Under the pieces are notes generated by a model. That model was not told the origin of the DNA, searched no databases, and saw only the letters and a program-made list of their open reading frames with translations. DNA of 8,631 nucleotides, taken from contig JAAUSP010000313.1 in assembly GCA_012032575.1 (NCBI GenBank), positions 1 to 8,631 on the forward strand, read 5' to 3'. Of this stretch, positions 1 to 6,744 are shown one piece after another. The stretch comes from Anaerolineales bacterium (GTDB taxonomy: Bacteria > Chloroflexota > Anaerolineae > 4572-78 > J111). Each line of letters opens with the position of its first letter. Position 1 is the first letter of the stretch. The translations under genes were made by a program, and so were the position numbers.

Positions 1-85
1 CCTAATCCGCCGTAAGGGCAACCCATCCCGCCGCATGTCATTCCGAGCGCAGCGAGGAATCTCCCAATCCGCTTTAAGGTGTAAC
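1..85. repeat. Interspersed repeat with imperfect flanking direct repeats
   Basis: No reading frame here looks like a gene. The stretch around 35-65 contains the near-palindromic motif ATTCCGAGCGCAGCGAGGAAT, a short element I associate with intergenic repeats in environmental bacteria, including Chloroflexota; that association is from memory and not tested. It is flanked by two imperfect direct copies, 4-22 and 66-85, which share AATCCGC followed by TAAGG and end in AAC. The element lies just beyond the broken 3' end of the HepT-like remnant and may have replaced its C-terminal codons. Confidence 0.4.
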
Positions 86-90
86 TCAGG

Positions 91-429
91 TTACGATGCT
101 TGTTGATCTAAAAAGTCAGCATTAGCGGCAATAAGTTCAAAGGTGCGTTCCAGGCCAGAGTAAAAACCATGCAGATTCAAGGCTACCCCATCCAGGTAAT
201 AATCGTCGTGAGAACGCTGAACCCGTTCCCAGCCGGTTTCAATACGGCGGACAATATACGCGATTTCAGCAAGTTCGCCTCGAATACGCTGAGCTATAGA
301 TGTTCAGATAATGTTTTGGGTAGGGGCACGGCCTTGCGCCTCCCCACCAGGGCGACCGCAAGGGTACGCCCCTACCCAATTCAAAATGTTTTTCTGAATA
401 TCTATAGTTTCACGAAAGTAATTGCTCAT
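91..429 (-). pseudogene. HepT-like (DUF86-type) toxin remnant, split by a palindromic element
   Basis: On the minus strand, from about 305 down to the TAA at 93-91, the translation reads ...QRIRGELAEIAYIVRR..., then DDYYLDGVALNLHGFYSGLE and RTFELIAAN. This matches the helical core of HepT-like proteins, the RNase or AMPylation-target half of MntA/HepT toxin-antitoxin pairs. The N-terminal codons appear to lie on the other side of a palindromic insertion: an ATG at 429-427 opens MSNYFRETI, and removing 108 nt (insertion plus one TATA copy) joins this in frame to AQRIRGEL. As it stands, the insertion brings an in-frame TGA. The reconstructed product is only about 76 residues, shorter than usual for the family, and lacks the expected C-terminal helix. 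No SD precedes the ATG and no partner nucleotidyltransferase is nearby, so the gene is almost certainly dead. The HepT-like family call is moderately firm; the reconstruction of the 5' end is inference. Confidence 0.6.
294..407. mobile_element. MITE-like palindromic element with TATA target duplication
   Basis: The element starts and ends with CTATAG (294-299 and 402-407). The adjoining roughly 35-40-bp arms are inverted copies, with GATGTTCAG on the left answering GATATTCAG on the right. Further in, GGGTAGGGGC (318-327) pairs with GCCCCTACCC (368-377), and CTTGCG (333-338) pairs with CGCAAG (357-362). It encodes no transposase, so if mobile it would be moved in trans. TATA at 295-298 and 403-406 behaves like a 4-bp target duplication: removing one copy with the element restores a HepT-like reading frame across the site. 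Because CTATAG is itself palindromic, the exact boundary and duplication length are uncertain. Confidence 0.6.
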
Positions 430-432
430 ATT

Positions 433-486
433 CGTGTTGCGTGTTGCGTGTTCCGTAAAAAAACGGAACACGCAACACGCAACACG
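433..486. repeat. Perfect 24-bp inverted repeat (hairpin) with A6 loop
   Basis: The left arm 433-456 and right arm 463-486 are exact reverse complements over 24 bp, separated by AAAAAA at 457-462. The arm is itself built from tandem CGTGTTG units. TTTT follows the right arm at 487-490, so the transcript could form a long stem followed by a short U run. The hairpin sits 4 bp upstream of the ATG of the HepT-like remnant and about 60 bp upstream of the hydrolase start. It may be a REP-like interspersed palindrome or a crude terminator for rightward transcription. No gene product is implied. Confidence 0.75.
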
Positions 487-547
487 TTTTGGCTAATTTG
501 AACTTAAAATTTCTTTATGGAATTGACACGTCGAAAGGTTAAATACG

Positions 548-1520
548 ATGAGTTGCAAATCCCGGAGATCATCCGGTAATGGTTTGAAAATAGTAGGAGC
601 GCTGGGGTTGACCGCTTTAGGGGGCGTGCTGCTCTACCAGCGTTTTAAACCTGAAATTGTCAGCCCGCTGCCGGAGGCCGTTGACAGCAGCCGGGTCAGT
701 TTTTCAACGGAACTGGCTGGACAGGTGAGTTATTATGTGGACCGTCAAAGCCAGGGCCGGCCTTTGTTATTGGTCCACAGCGTCAATGCGGCCCCGTCCA
801 GCTTTGAAATGAAACCGCTCTTTGAGCATTACCGGACTTCCCGGCCGGTCTATTCTCTGGAGTTGCCGGGCTTTGGCTTTTCGGAGCGCAGCAGCCAGCG
901 GGTCTATTCGCCCGGTTTGTATGCCCAGACCATCATTGACATGCTGGAGATGCAAATCGGCGAGCCGGCGGATGTGATTACCCTGTCGCTGGGGTGCGAA
1001 TTTGTGGCCCGCGCGGATCTGCGGCGGCCGGACCTGTTCCATTCGCTGGCCTTCATCAGCCCGACCGGCTTCAACGCCCAGCCCATTGATCTGCCCGGCG
1101 ATAAAATTCACCCGATTTTGTCTCAACCCCTGTGGAGCCAGCCGTTGTTTGAACTTTTGACTATTCGGCCCAGCATCCGTTACTTTTGCAAAAAACTTTG
1201 TGGGCGAAGTGCCCGAAGCAATGATTGATTATGCCTACGCTACCTCGCACCAGCCGGAAGCCAGGGTTGTCCCGCTCTATTTCCTGTCCGGCCAGTTGTT
1301 CACCCCGGATATTCGCCCGGCGATTTACGAGAAACTGACGGTCCCGACGCTGGTGCTGTATGATCGCGACCCCAACATTGCCTTTGACATGCTGCCCGAC
1401 TTGCTGGACAAAAATAAAGCCTGGCAGGCGCAGCGGATTGTACCCTCGTTGGGGCTGCCTCATTGGGAACGGTTGCCCGAAACCACCGCCGCGCTGGATC
1501 AGTTTTGGGCTGGAGATTAA
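548..1520 (+). pseudogene. Membrane-anchored alpha/beta hydrolase, frameshifted near codon 213
   Basis: Read across one frameshift, this is a 323-residue alpha/beta-fold hydrolase. Residues about 13-30 form a hydrophobic N-terminal anchor with basic residues before it, so the catalytic domain should sit outside or at the membrane. The strand and oxyanion region reads LLLVHSVNAAP. The nucleophile elbow is T-L-S147-L-G149. A candidate acid is Asp272 or Asp274 (YDRDP), and the catalytic His is about residue 305 (GLPHWE). The 5' frame ends at 1228 with a nonsense tail after RYF. The downstream frame carries AKNFVGEVPEAMIDYA and the rest of the fold. Dropping one T from the TTTT run at 1184-1187 joins them exactly. 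GAAAGG lies about 9 nt before the ATG at 548. As sequenced, the product stops at residue 226 without its catalytic His. The substrate is unknown. A homopolymer sequencing error is a real alternative to a true mutation. Confidence 0.8.
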
Positions 1521-1550
1521 GCATAAGCATAACCTCCGCAGATATGTCCA

Positions 1551-1576
1551 CAGGTGTTCGGGGCTGGGGACACCTG
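1551..1576 (+). other. Stem-loop after the hydrolase gene
   Basis: CAGGTGT (1551-1557) pairs perfectly with ACACCTG (1570-1576) around a 12-nt G-rich loop, 30 nt after the hydrolase stop. No T run follows, so it is not a standard intrinsic terminator, though it could stabilise the 3' end of the hydrolase mRNA or be incidental. Confidence 0.3.
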
Positions 1577-1639
1577 ATAAGCTAAACGATGTAAACTTCT
1601 TTGTTGGCTAAGCTTTACGAATCACGCGTTTTGTGTGAA

Positions 1640-1656
1640 AATGTTAGTCCAACATT
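1640..1656. promoter_or_regulatory. 17-bp palindrome upstream of the heme oxygenase operon (possible operator)
   Basis: AATGTT and AACATT flank a 5-bp centre (AGTCC), giving a perfect 6-bp dyad whose right end is 36 bp before the TTG start of the heme oxygenase gene. It is the only clear dyad between 1577 and 1692, the region that must hold the operon promoter if it is separate from the hydrolase. I could not place convincing -35 and -10 hexamers. The dyad could be an operator for a light regulator, but no binding protein can be assigned from sequence alone. Confidence 0.35.
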
Positions 1657-1680
1657 GATGACGTTAAGAATTGCTCGGAA

Positions 1681-1686
1681 AAGGAG
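1681..1686 (+). promoter_or_regulatory. Shine-Dalgarno deciding a TTG start
   Basis: AAGGAG sits 6 nt before the TTG at 1693 and sets the heme oxygenase start. No similar site precedes the ATG at 1729. Confidence 0.75.
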
Positions 1687-1692
1687 TTTAGC

Positions 1693-2298
1693 TTGTCCTC
1701 TCAAACACGATTGAACTCAGAAACAACCATGCACCGGCTAAAGGGGCAAACACAGCCCTATCACGATGCTCTGGAACAAAAAATGGATTGGCAGGAGATT
1801 GCCTCGTCCGGGCAGGCTTACCGCCGCCTGCTGCAGCGATTCTATGGCTTTTATCTGCCCCTGGAAGCCCGTCTGGAGCAACTGCCCTGGTCAAGCCTGT
1901 CGTTTGACTTTGAGGCCCGCCGAAAAACGCCCCTATTGGCCCAGGACCTGCAATTTTTAGGCGATACCCCGGCCTCGTTGGTCAATCTGCCCCTTTGTGA
2001 CGATTTGCCAGACGTTAATAATTTTACCCAAGCCTGGGGCTGCATGTACGTATTGGAAGGTTCAACCCTGGGTGGAAAAATAATTTTACGTTCTTTACGA
2101 CGGCCTTTAAACTTAAGCGAAATAGAGGGCGGCAGCTTTTTTGGTAGCTACGGCAGTGAAGTTGGCCCGATGTGGAGCGCCTTCGGTCAGGCCGTCAATA
2201 CCTATACCGCCGGGCAAAGCGACTGCGAAGGGGCGCTGATCGCCGCTGCCAGTGAAACCTTTCAAAAAATTGGCCAATGGCTCTGGCCGGCAGCGTAA
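1693..2298 (+). CDS. Biliverdin-producing heme oxygenase
   Basis: This 201-residue protein has the normal length of a bacterial heme oxygenase, a cytoplasmic enzyme that opens heme with O2 and electrons to biliverdin, CO and Fe2+. The proximal helix carries His24 in the context QPYHDALE, the expected axial heme ligand. The distal helix carries the glycine-rich Y119-VLEGSTLGG stretch that kinks over the heme, followed by FFGSYG. The start is TTG at 1693: AAGGAG at 1681-1686 lies 6 nt upstream, ideal for that codon. The next ATG, at 1729, would leave no SD and only 11 residues before the ligand. The gene ends 4 bp before the phytochrome start, so the two are surely cotranscribed. The pairing matches the well-known bphO-bphP arrangement in which heme oxygenase supplies the biliverdin chromophore. 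Confidence 0.93.
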   Translation: MSSQTRLNSETTMHRLKGQTQPYHDALEQKMDWQEIASSGQAYRRLLQRFYGFYLPLEARLEQLPWSSLSFDFEARRKTPLLAQDLQFLGDTPASLVNLPLCDDLPDVNNFTQAWGCMYVLEGSTLGGKIILRSLRRPLNLSEIEGGSFFGSYGSEVGPMWSAFGQAVNTYTAGQSDCEGALIAAASETFQKIGQWLWPAA

Positions 2299-2302
2299 CC
2301 GT

Positions 2303-4566
2303 ATGACCGAAGAGCCCATCGTCGTCCCTGTTGATTTAACCACCTGTGATCGTGAACTCATTCACATTCCGGGTGCTATTCAGCCCCACGGTGTTCTGCT
2401 GGCATTGCAGGAACCTGACCTGACGATCCTGCTGACCAGTGAGAATACCGAAAAATATCTCGGCCGTCCGCCTACCGAATTGTTAAACCAGCCGGTCGAA
2501 ATCCTGTTTGATGAGTCGGAACGGACTTTCTTAAGGCAGCATTTAACCTCCACTGACATCGGCCACAGCAATCCTCTGCAAATTACGGTGCATGCCGGTG
2601 ATCAACATCGCCTTTTTGATGGTATCGTCCACCGCCGGGATGGCTTGTTGATCCTGGAGTTGGAGCATCCCCGGACCGATCAGGAAGTAGAGCCGCCGCT
2701 CAACCCGCCGCTCGACTTCCATTATCGTCTGGTGCGCCAGGCCATGTCACGGATGCACGCTGCCACGCGCTTGCAGGAGGTCTGCGATATTCTGGCCGAA
2801 GAGGTGCGCCGTTTTTCCGGCTTTGACCGGGTGATGATTTACAAGTTTCACGAAGACGCGCACGGGGAAGTTATTTCCGAAGCGATGGCCCCCGGACAGG
2901 AACCTTACCTGGGGCTGCATTATCCGGCTTCGGATATACCCGCGCAGGCCCGGCGGCTCTATTGTTTGAATTGGCTGCGGCTGATTGTGGATGCCGGGTA
3001 CGAACCGGTCCACTTAAACCCGTCGTATCATCCCCTAACCCATCAACCGCTCGATCTGAGCCATGCCGTACTGCGCAGCGCCTCGCCGGTACACCTGCAA
3101 TATTTGCACAACATGGGCGTGGTTGCCTCGATGTCTATTTCGCTGCTCAAAGGGGAGCAGTTGTGGGGGTTGATTGCCTGCCACCACCGCTCGCCCCGCT
3201 TTGTGCCTTATGAAATTCGGGCGGCGTGTGAATTGTTGGGCGTGGTCATGTCGTTCCAGTTGACTACCAAAGAGCAGAGTGAAGACGCCGCGTATCAGAA
3301 TGAGTTGAGGCTGCTGCACACCCGGCTGCTGCACCGGTCGTGGAAGGAGATTTGATCCAGGGGTTGACCCAGGATGAGCGGAGTCTGCTCAAGTTGGTCA
3401 GCGCCGGTGGAGCCGCCATCCTGTTTGGCGGCCAGTATCGTTTGGTGGGACAGACTCCACCCCAGGCCGAAATTGAAGCGCTGGTCAAGTGGCTGCAAGG
3501 CCGGGCCGATCTCAACCTGTTTTATACCGACTGCCTGTCATCTTTCTATCCCCCGGCTAAAGAAATGACCATAGCCAGCGGCTTCCTGGCTATTCCCCTC
3601 TCAAAAATACGGGGCGATTACATCCTGTTTTTCCGGCCCGAACTGGTCCAGACGGTCAACTGGGCCGGCAACCCCGATAAGCCGGTGGAAATCTCTGGCG
3701 AGGTGGCGCGGCTGACCCCACGCAAATCGTTTGAATTGTGGCAGGAAACGGTACGACACAAGTCGGCCCCCTGGAAAGCCGATGAGCTTGATATTGCTCA
3801 GGAGCTTAAAAACTCGCTGATTTCGTTTATCATCCAGCGGGCCGAAGATTTGCTGCGTTTGAATGAAGACCTCCAGCGCAGCAATGCCGAACTGGATGCG
3901 TTTGCTTATGTGGCCTCGCACGATCTCAAAGAACCCTTGCGTGGCATCCAGGCTTATGCCCTCTACCTGGCCGACCGATATGCCGGCGATCTGGATGACG
4001 AAACCCAACGCCAGATGGCCGGATTGATGCGGATGACCCAGCGCATGAATGAATTGTTGGATTCGCTGCTGCACTTCTCGCGGGTGGGCCGGCTGGAACT
4101 TATCCGCGAGCCGGTTGACCTGGATGAAGTTTTGCACGAAGCCCTGGATATGGTCAGCACCCGCCGCGAAGAAGCGAGCGGCCAGGTGCGTTTGCCGCGA
4201 CCACTGCCCCTGGTCTACGGGGACCGGGTGCGGGTGCGCGAGGTTTTTTTGAACCTGATCAGCAATGCCTTTAAATATAATGATAAGGCCGAACGCTGGG
4301 TCGAAGTCGGGTTTATCGAAACGCCGGGCCGACCAACCTGCTTTTACGTGCGCGACAACGGCATCGGTATTCAGAGCCGCTTCCACGACCGTATTTTTGA
4401 AATGTTCAAACGTCTGCACGGGCGCGATGAATATGGCGGCGGCACCGGCGCTGGCTTGACCATTGCCAAAAAAATTGTGGAGTGGCACGGCGGGCGAATT
4501 TGGGTCGAGTCTACGCTTGGTGAAGGCTCTACCTTCTTTTTTACCCTTGAAGGGGAGATGTACTGA
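2303..4566 (+). pseudogene. Bacteriophytochrome histidine kinase (PAS-GAF-PHY-HisKA-HATPase), one-base frameshift in PHY
   Basis: With one base restored this is a 754-residue bacteriophytochrome, the usual family length. Cys15 in TTCDRELIHIPG is the thioether site for biliverdin. The PAS domain covers about 20-110. GAF (about 140-310) has YPASDIPAQARRLY with Asp211, and HLQYLHNMGV with the chromophore-contacting His264. PHY follows, with the tongue motif PRKSF (about 473-477) and a Trp three residues on. The kinase has the H box SHDLKEPLRG with His540, an N box (SNAFKYND), a G1 box (DNGIGIQ) and a G2 box (GGGTGAGLT), so all catalytic motifs survive. The ATG at 2303, 4 bp after the heme oxygenase stop, places Cys correctly; an earlier in-frame ATG at 2252 lies inside that gene. 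The first frame runs to TGA 3353-3355 (350 residues, PAS-GAF). The second is open to 4566 from about 3340. One base appears missing at about 3337-3340. As sequenced, the product would be a PAS-GAF fragment without PHY or kinase. Sequencing error is possible. Confidence 0.88.
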
Positions 4567-6707
4567 TGGCTCAATCCCCGCTGCAAGTGGTAATCATTGA
4601 CGACTCGCCGGAGGATCGTGCCCTGATGCGGCGTGCTCTGCTCACCGGCTCCGAGCGGCGTTTTGTTTTCCACGAAGCGGATAAGGGGGAACCTGGGCTG
4701 GAACTGTGCCACCAGCTTAAGAGTCCCCCGGCAGCGATTGTTTTGCTTGATTTAAACCTGCCCGGAATGAACGGCCTGGAGGTGCTGGAAACCTTGAAGG
4801 ACGGGGCCAGCATCGTGCCCCTGCCGGTGGTGGTCTTGACCGGCGGTGTGACCGACCGGGAAGCCGAGGAAGCTCTGGCGATGGGTGCGCAGGATTTTAT
4901 CGCCAAATCCCAATTGGGGCCGGAACTGTTGAGTCGGGTGGTGAGCAATGCCCTGGCCCGTTTTGCGCTGCTGCAAAAGCTGCAAGCCGAGGTGCTGGAG
5001 CGCAAACAGGCCCAGCAACAGGTGCAGTTTCAGGCCAATGTGCTGGCCCAGGTAAAAGATGCGGTCATTGTGATTGATAATGGGCAGCGGGTTACTTATC
5101 TTAACCCCGCTGCCGCCGAGCAGTATCAGGTCAATCCAAGCGTCACCATCGGCCAGAGCTTGTCCTGCCTGTATCAATCCTTCTGGCTGAACCCTGACGA
5201 CGAAGCTGTGGCGGCCACGGCGTTGGATCAGCAGGGCTACTGGCAGGGTCAAAATTTGCATCTGAAGCAGGACGGGCGGCAAATTTATGTAGAATCATCC
5301 GTCAATGTTCTTAAAAATGAAACCGGCCAGGCGATTGGTCTGCTGGCAGTGGTCCGGGATATTACCGAACGTAAGCAGGTGGAGGCCGAGCGTGAACAGC
5401 TTACGGAGCAGTTGCGCCAGTTAACCGGCCACCTGCAAACGGCCCGGGAAGAAGAACGGACCTACATTGCCCGTGAAATCCACGACGAACTCGGCCAGGC
5501 CCTCACCGCTCTCAACATGGATTTGTCCTGGCTCGCTAATCAATTACCGCGCAACCGACCCGTTTGGTTGGACAAAATAGAGGCTATGTCGAATCTAGTC
5601 GGCAGCATGGTTCAGCAAGTTCAGCGTATCGCCACCGAGCTGCGCCCCGGCTTGTTGGACAAGTTGGGGCTGGTGGCAGCCATTGAATGGCAGGCGCAAG
5701 AATTTGCCAGTCGAACGGGGATTAATTGTGAACTGCGCCTGCGCGATCCGGAACTCCCCCTTGCGCCGAACCTGGCGACAACCCTTTTTCGGATAGTGCA
5801 AGAAGCTTTAACCAACATCGCCCGGCACGCCGAGGCGACCTGGGTGGAAATTGAGTTGGCCAACCAATCCGACTACCTGACCCTGACCGTGCGCGACAAT
5901 GGCCGGGGGATTGATCCAGCTCGGGTGGTTGATCTCCGTTCATTGGGGTTAACCGGGATGCGTGAACGCGCCAGAAATTGGGATGGGCACGTTCTCATCG
6001 AAGGTGCCCCCGGACAGGGAACGACCGTTGTTGTACAGATACCCCGCCTCAGCGTTCAGACAGGAGACACCGCAATGATTCGAGTTTTGGTAGTGGATGA
6101 TCACGCTGTGGTCCGCCAGGGGGTAGTGCAGATCATGAGTCAGGCTCCCGATATGGTTTGCACGGGCGAGGCGGCCAGCGGGCGCGAGGCTTTACGGTTG
6201 GCCTTACAAAACGACTACGAGGTGGTGGTGCTGGATATCAATTTACCGGATGGCAGCGGGCTGGATATTCTCAAGCAGCTCCGACTGCTCAAACCAGAGC
6301 TGCCTGTTTTGATGCTGACTGTGTACCCCGAACAACAGTTTGCCACCCGTGCGTTCAAAGCCGGGGCCGCCGGCTACCTGACCAAAGACAGTATCCCCCG
6401 TGAACTGCTTACAGCCATTTATAAGATCGCGGGCGGTGGTCGTTACGTCAGCCAGGTGCTGGCTGAGTCGCTGGTGGCGCAATTGGGCAGTACACCGGTG
6501 GCCCAGCCTCACGAGCTTTTGTCTGACCGCGAAGACCAGGTTATGCGCCTGTTAGCGGCCGGCAAAACCGTTACCCAAATTGCTCAGGAGCTAACCCTGG
6601 GCGTCAAAACAGTGAGCACCTACCGCACTCGGGTATTGAAAAAACTGGGGTTGAAAACAAACGCCGAATTGATCCGCTATGCCCTGCAACAGGGCCTGGC
6701 CGAATAG
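4566..6707 (+). CDS. Hybrid REC-PAS-HisKA_3-HATPase kinase fused to a NarL/LuxR-type response regulator
   Basis: The 713-residue product has five parts. (1) REC, about 6-125: acidic pair Asp12/Asp13, phospho-acceptor Asp62 (LLDLNLPGMNG), Thr92 and Lys114, all intact. (2) A coiled linker and PAS, about 150-275, ending in the usual VVRDITERK exit. (3) HisKA_3, about 290-360: EIHDELGQALTALN with phospho-acceptor His306. (4) HATPase of the NarX/DegS class: EALTNIARHA with Asn417, DNGRGID with Asp444, and GLTGMRERA. (5) From Met504, a complete NarL-family regulator: MIRVLVVDDHAVVRQG, acceptor Asp557, then a LuxR helix-turn-helix at about 650-710 (LSDREDQVMRLLAAG, ending KKLGLKTNAELIRYA). Its ATG overlaps the phytochrome TGA by one base, so translation is coupled. 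The N-terminal REC is the likely partner of the phytochrome kinase, placing this protein downstream in a relay ending in transcription control. The join at 503/504 looks like two genes run together, since an SD and ATG persist inside it. No membrane segment was seen. Target genes are unknown. Confidence 0.9.
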   Translation: MAQSPLQVVIIDDSPEDRALMRRALLTGSERRFVFHEADKGEPGLELCHQLKSPPAAIVLLDLNLPGMNGLEVLETLKDGASIVPLPVVVLTGGVTDREAEEALAMGAQDFIAKSQLGPELLSRVVSNALARFALLQKLQAEVLERKQAQQQVQFQANVLAQVKDAVIVIDNGQRVTYLNPAAAEQYQVNPSVTIGQSLSCLYQSFWLNPDDEAVAATALDQQGYWQGQNLHLKQDGRQIYVESSVNVLKNETGQAIGLLAVVRDITERKQVEAEREQLTEQLRQLTGHLQTAREEERTYIAREIHDELGQALTALNMDLSWLANQLPRNRPVWLDKIEAMSNLVGSMVQQVQRIATELRPGLLDKLGLVAAIEWQAQEFASRTGINCELRLRDPELPLAPNLATTLFRIVQEALTNIARHAEATWVEIELANQSDYLTLTVRDNGRGIDPARVVDLRSLGLTGMRERARNWDGHVLIEGAPGQGTTVVVQIPRLSVQTGDTAMIRVLVVDDHAVVRQGVVQIMSQAPDMVCTGEAASGREALRLALQNDYEVVVLDINLPDGSGLDILKQLRLLKPELPVLMLTVYPEQQFATRAFKAGAAGYLTKDSIPRELLTAIYKIAGGGRYVSQVLAESLVAQLGSTPVAQPHELLSDREDQVMRLLAAGKTVTQIAQELTLGVKTVSTYRTRVLKKLGLKTNAELIRYALQQGLAE
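6062..6077 (+). promoter_or_regulatory. Internal ribosome binding site and ATG for a free response regulator
   Basis: AGGAG (6062-6066) lies 8 nt upstream of an in-frame ATG (6075-6077) exactly where the NarL-type receiver begins. Initiation here would yield a separate 210-residue REC-LuxR protein ending at 6707. The ATG also overlaps a TGA (6076-6078) in another frame, the ATGA pattern typical of coupled kinase/regulator gene pairs. The SD is seen directly; use of the internal start is inference. Confidence 0.55.
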
Positions 6708-6722
6708 CCACTTTCAACATCG

Positions 6723-6744
6723 CCAGGGTTACCAGCCTGGTAGC
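6723..6744. terminator. Weak hairpin at the convergent gene junction
   Basis: GTTACCA (6728-6734) pairs with TGGTAGC (6738-6744), one wobble included, around a 3-nt loop, and CCAGG (6723-6727) can alternatively pair with CCTGG (6736-6740). It lies between the operon stop (6707) and the first codons from the 3' end of the convergent regulator, with which it overlaps. There is no U tract on either strand, so any terminator role is weakly supported. Confidence 0.2.

Noticed and set aside
169..501. 110-codon plus-strand frame
   Set aside because: It runs antisense through the HepT-like remnant and straight across the MITE-like element and hairpin; its composition follows those repeats and it has no SD.
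1190..1196. AAAAAAC heptamer as a programmed -1 frameshift site in the hydrolase
   Set aside because: The upstream frame must move +1, and the heptamer is not in the phase needed for -1 slippage; a base insertion in the T run explains it better.
2252..2302. Earlier ATG at 2252 as the phytochrome start
   Set aside because: It would put 17 codons inside the heme oxygenase gene, while the ATG at 2303 sits 4 bp after the upstream stop and gives the expected Cys15 position.
3601..4488. Long minus-strand frame of 295 codons
   Set aside because: It lies wholly antisense to the phytochrome kinase and PHY domains, whose motifs are clear; the long frame is a side effect of codon bias.
4571..5282. Minus-strand frames of 144 and 176 codons
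   Set aside because: They are antisense shadows of the REC-PAS part of the hybrid kinase and contain no recognisable domain.
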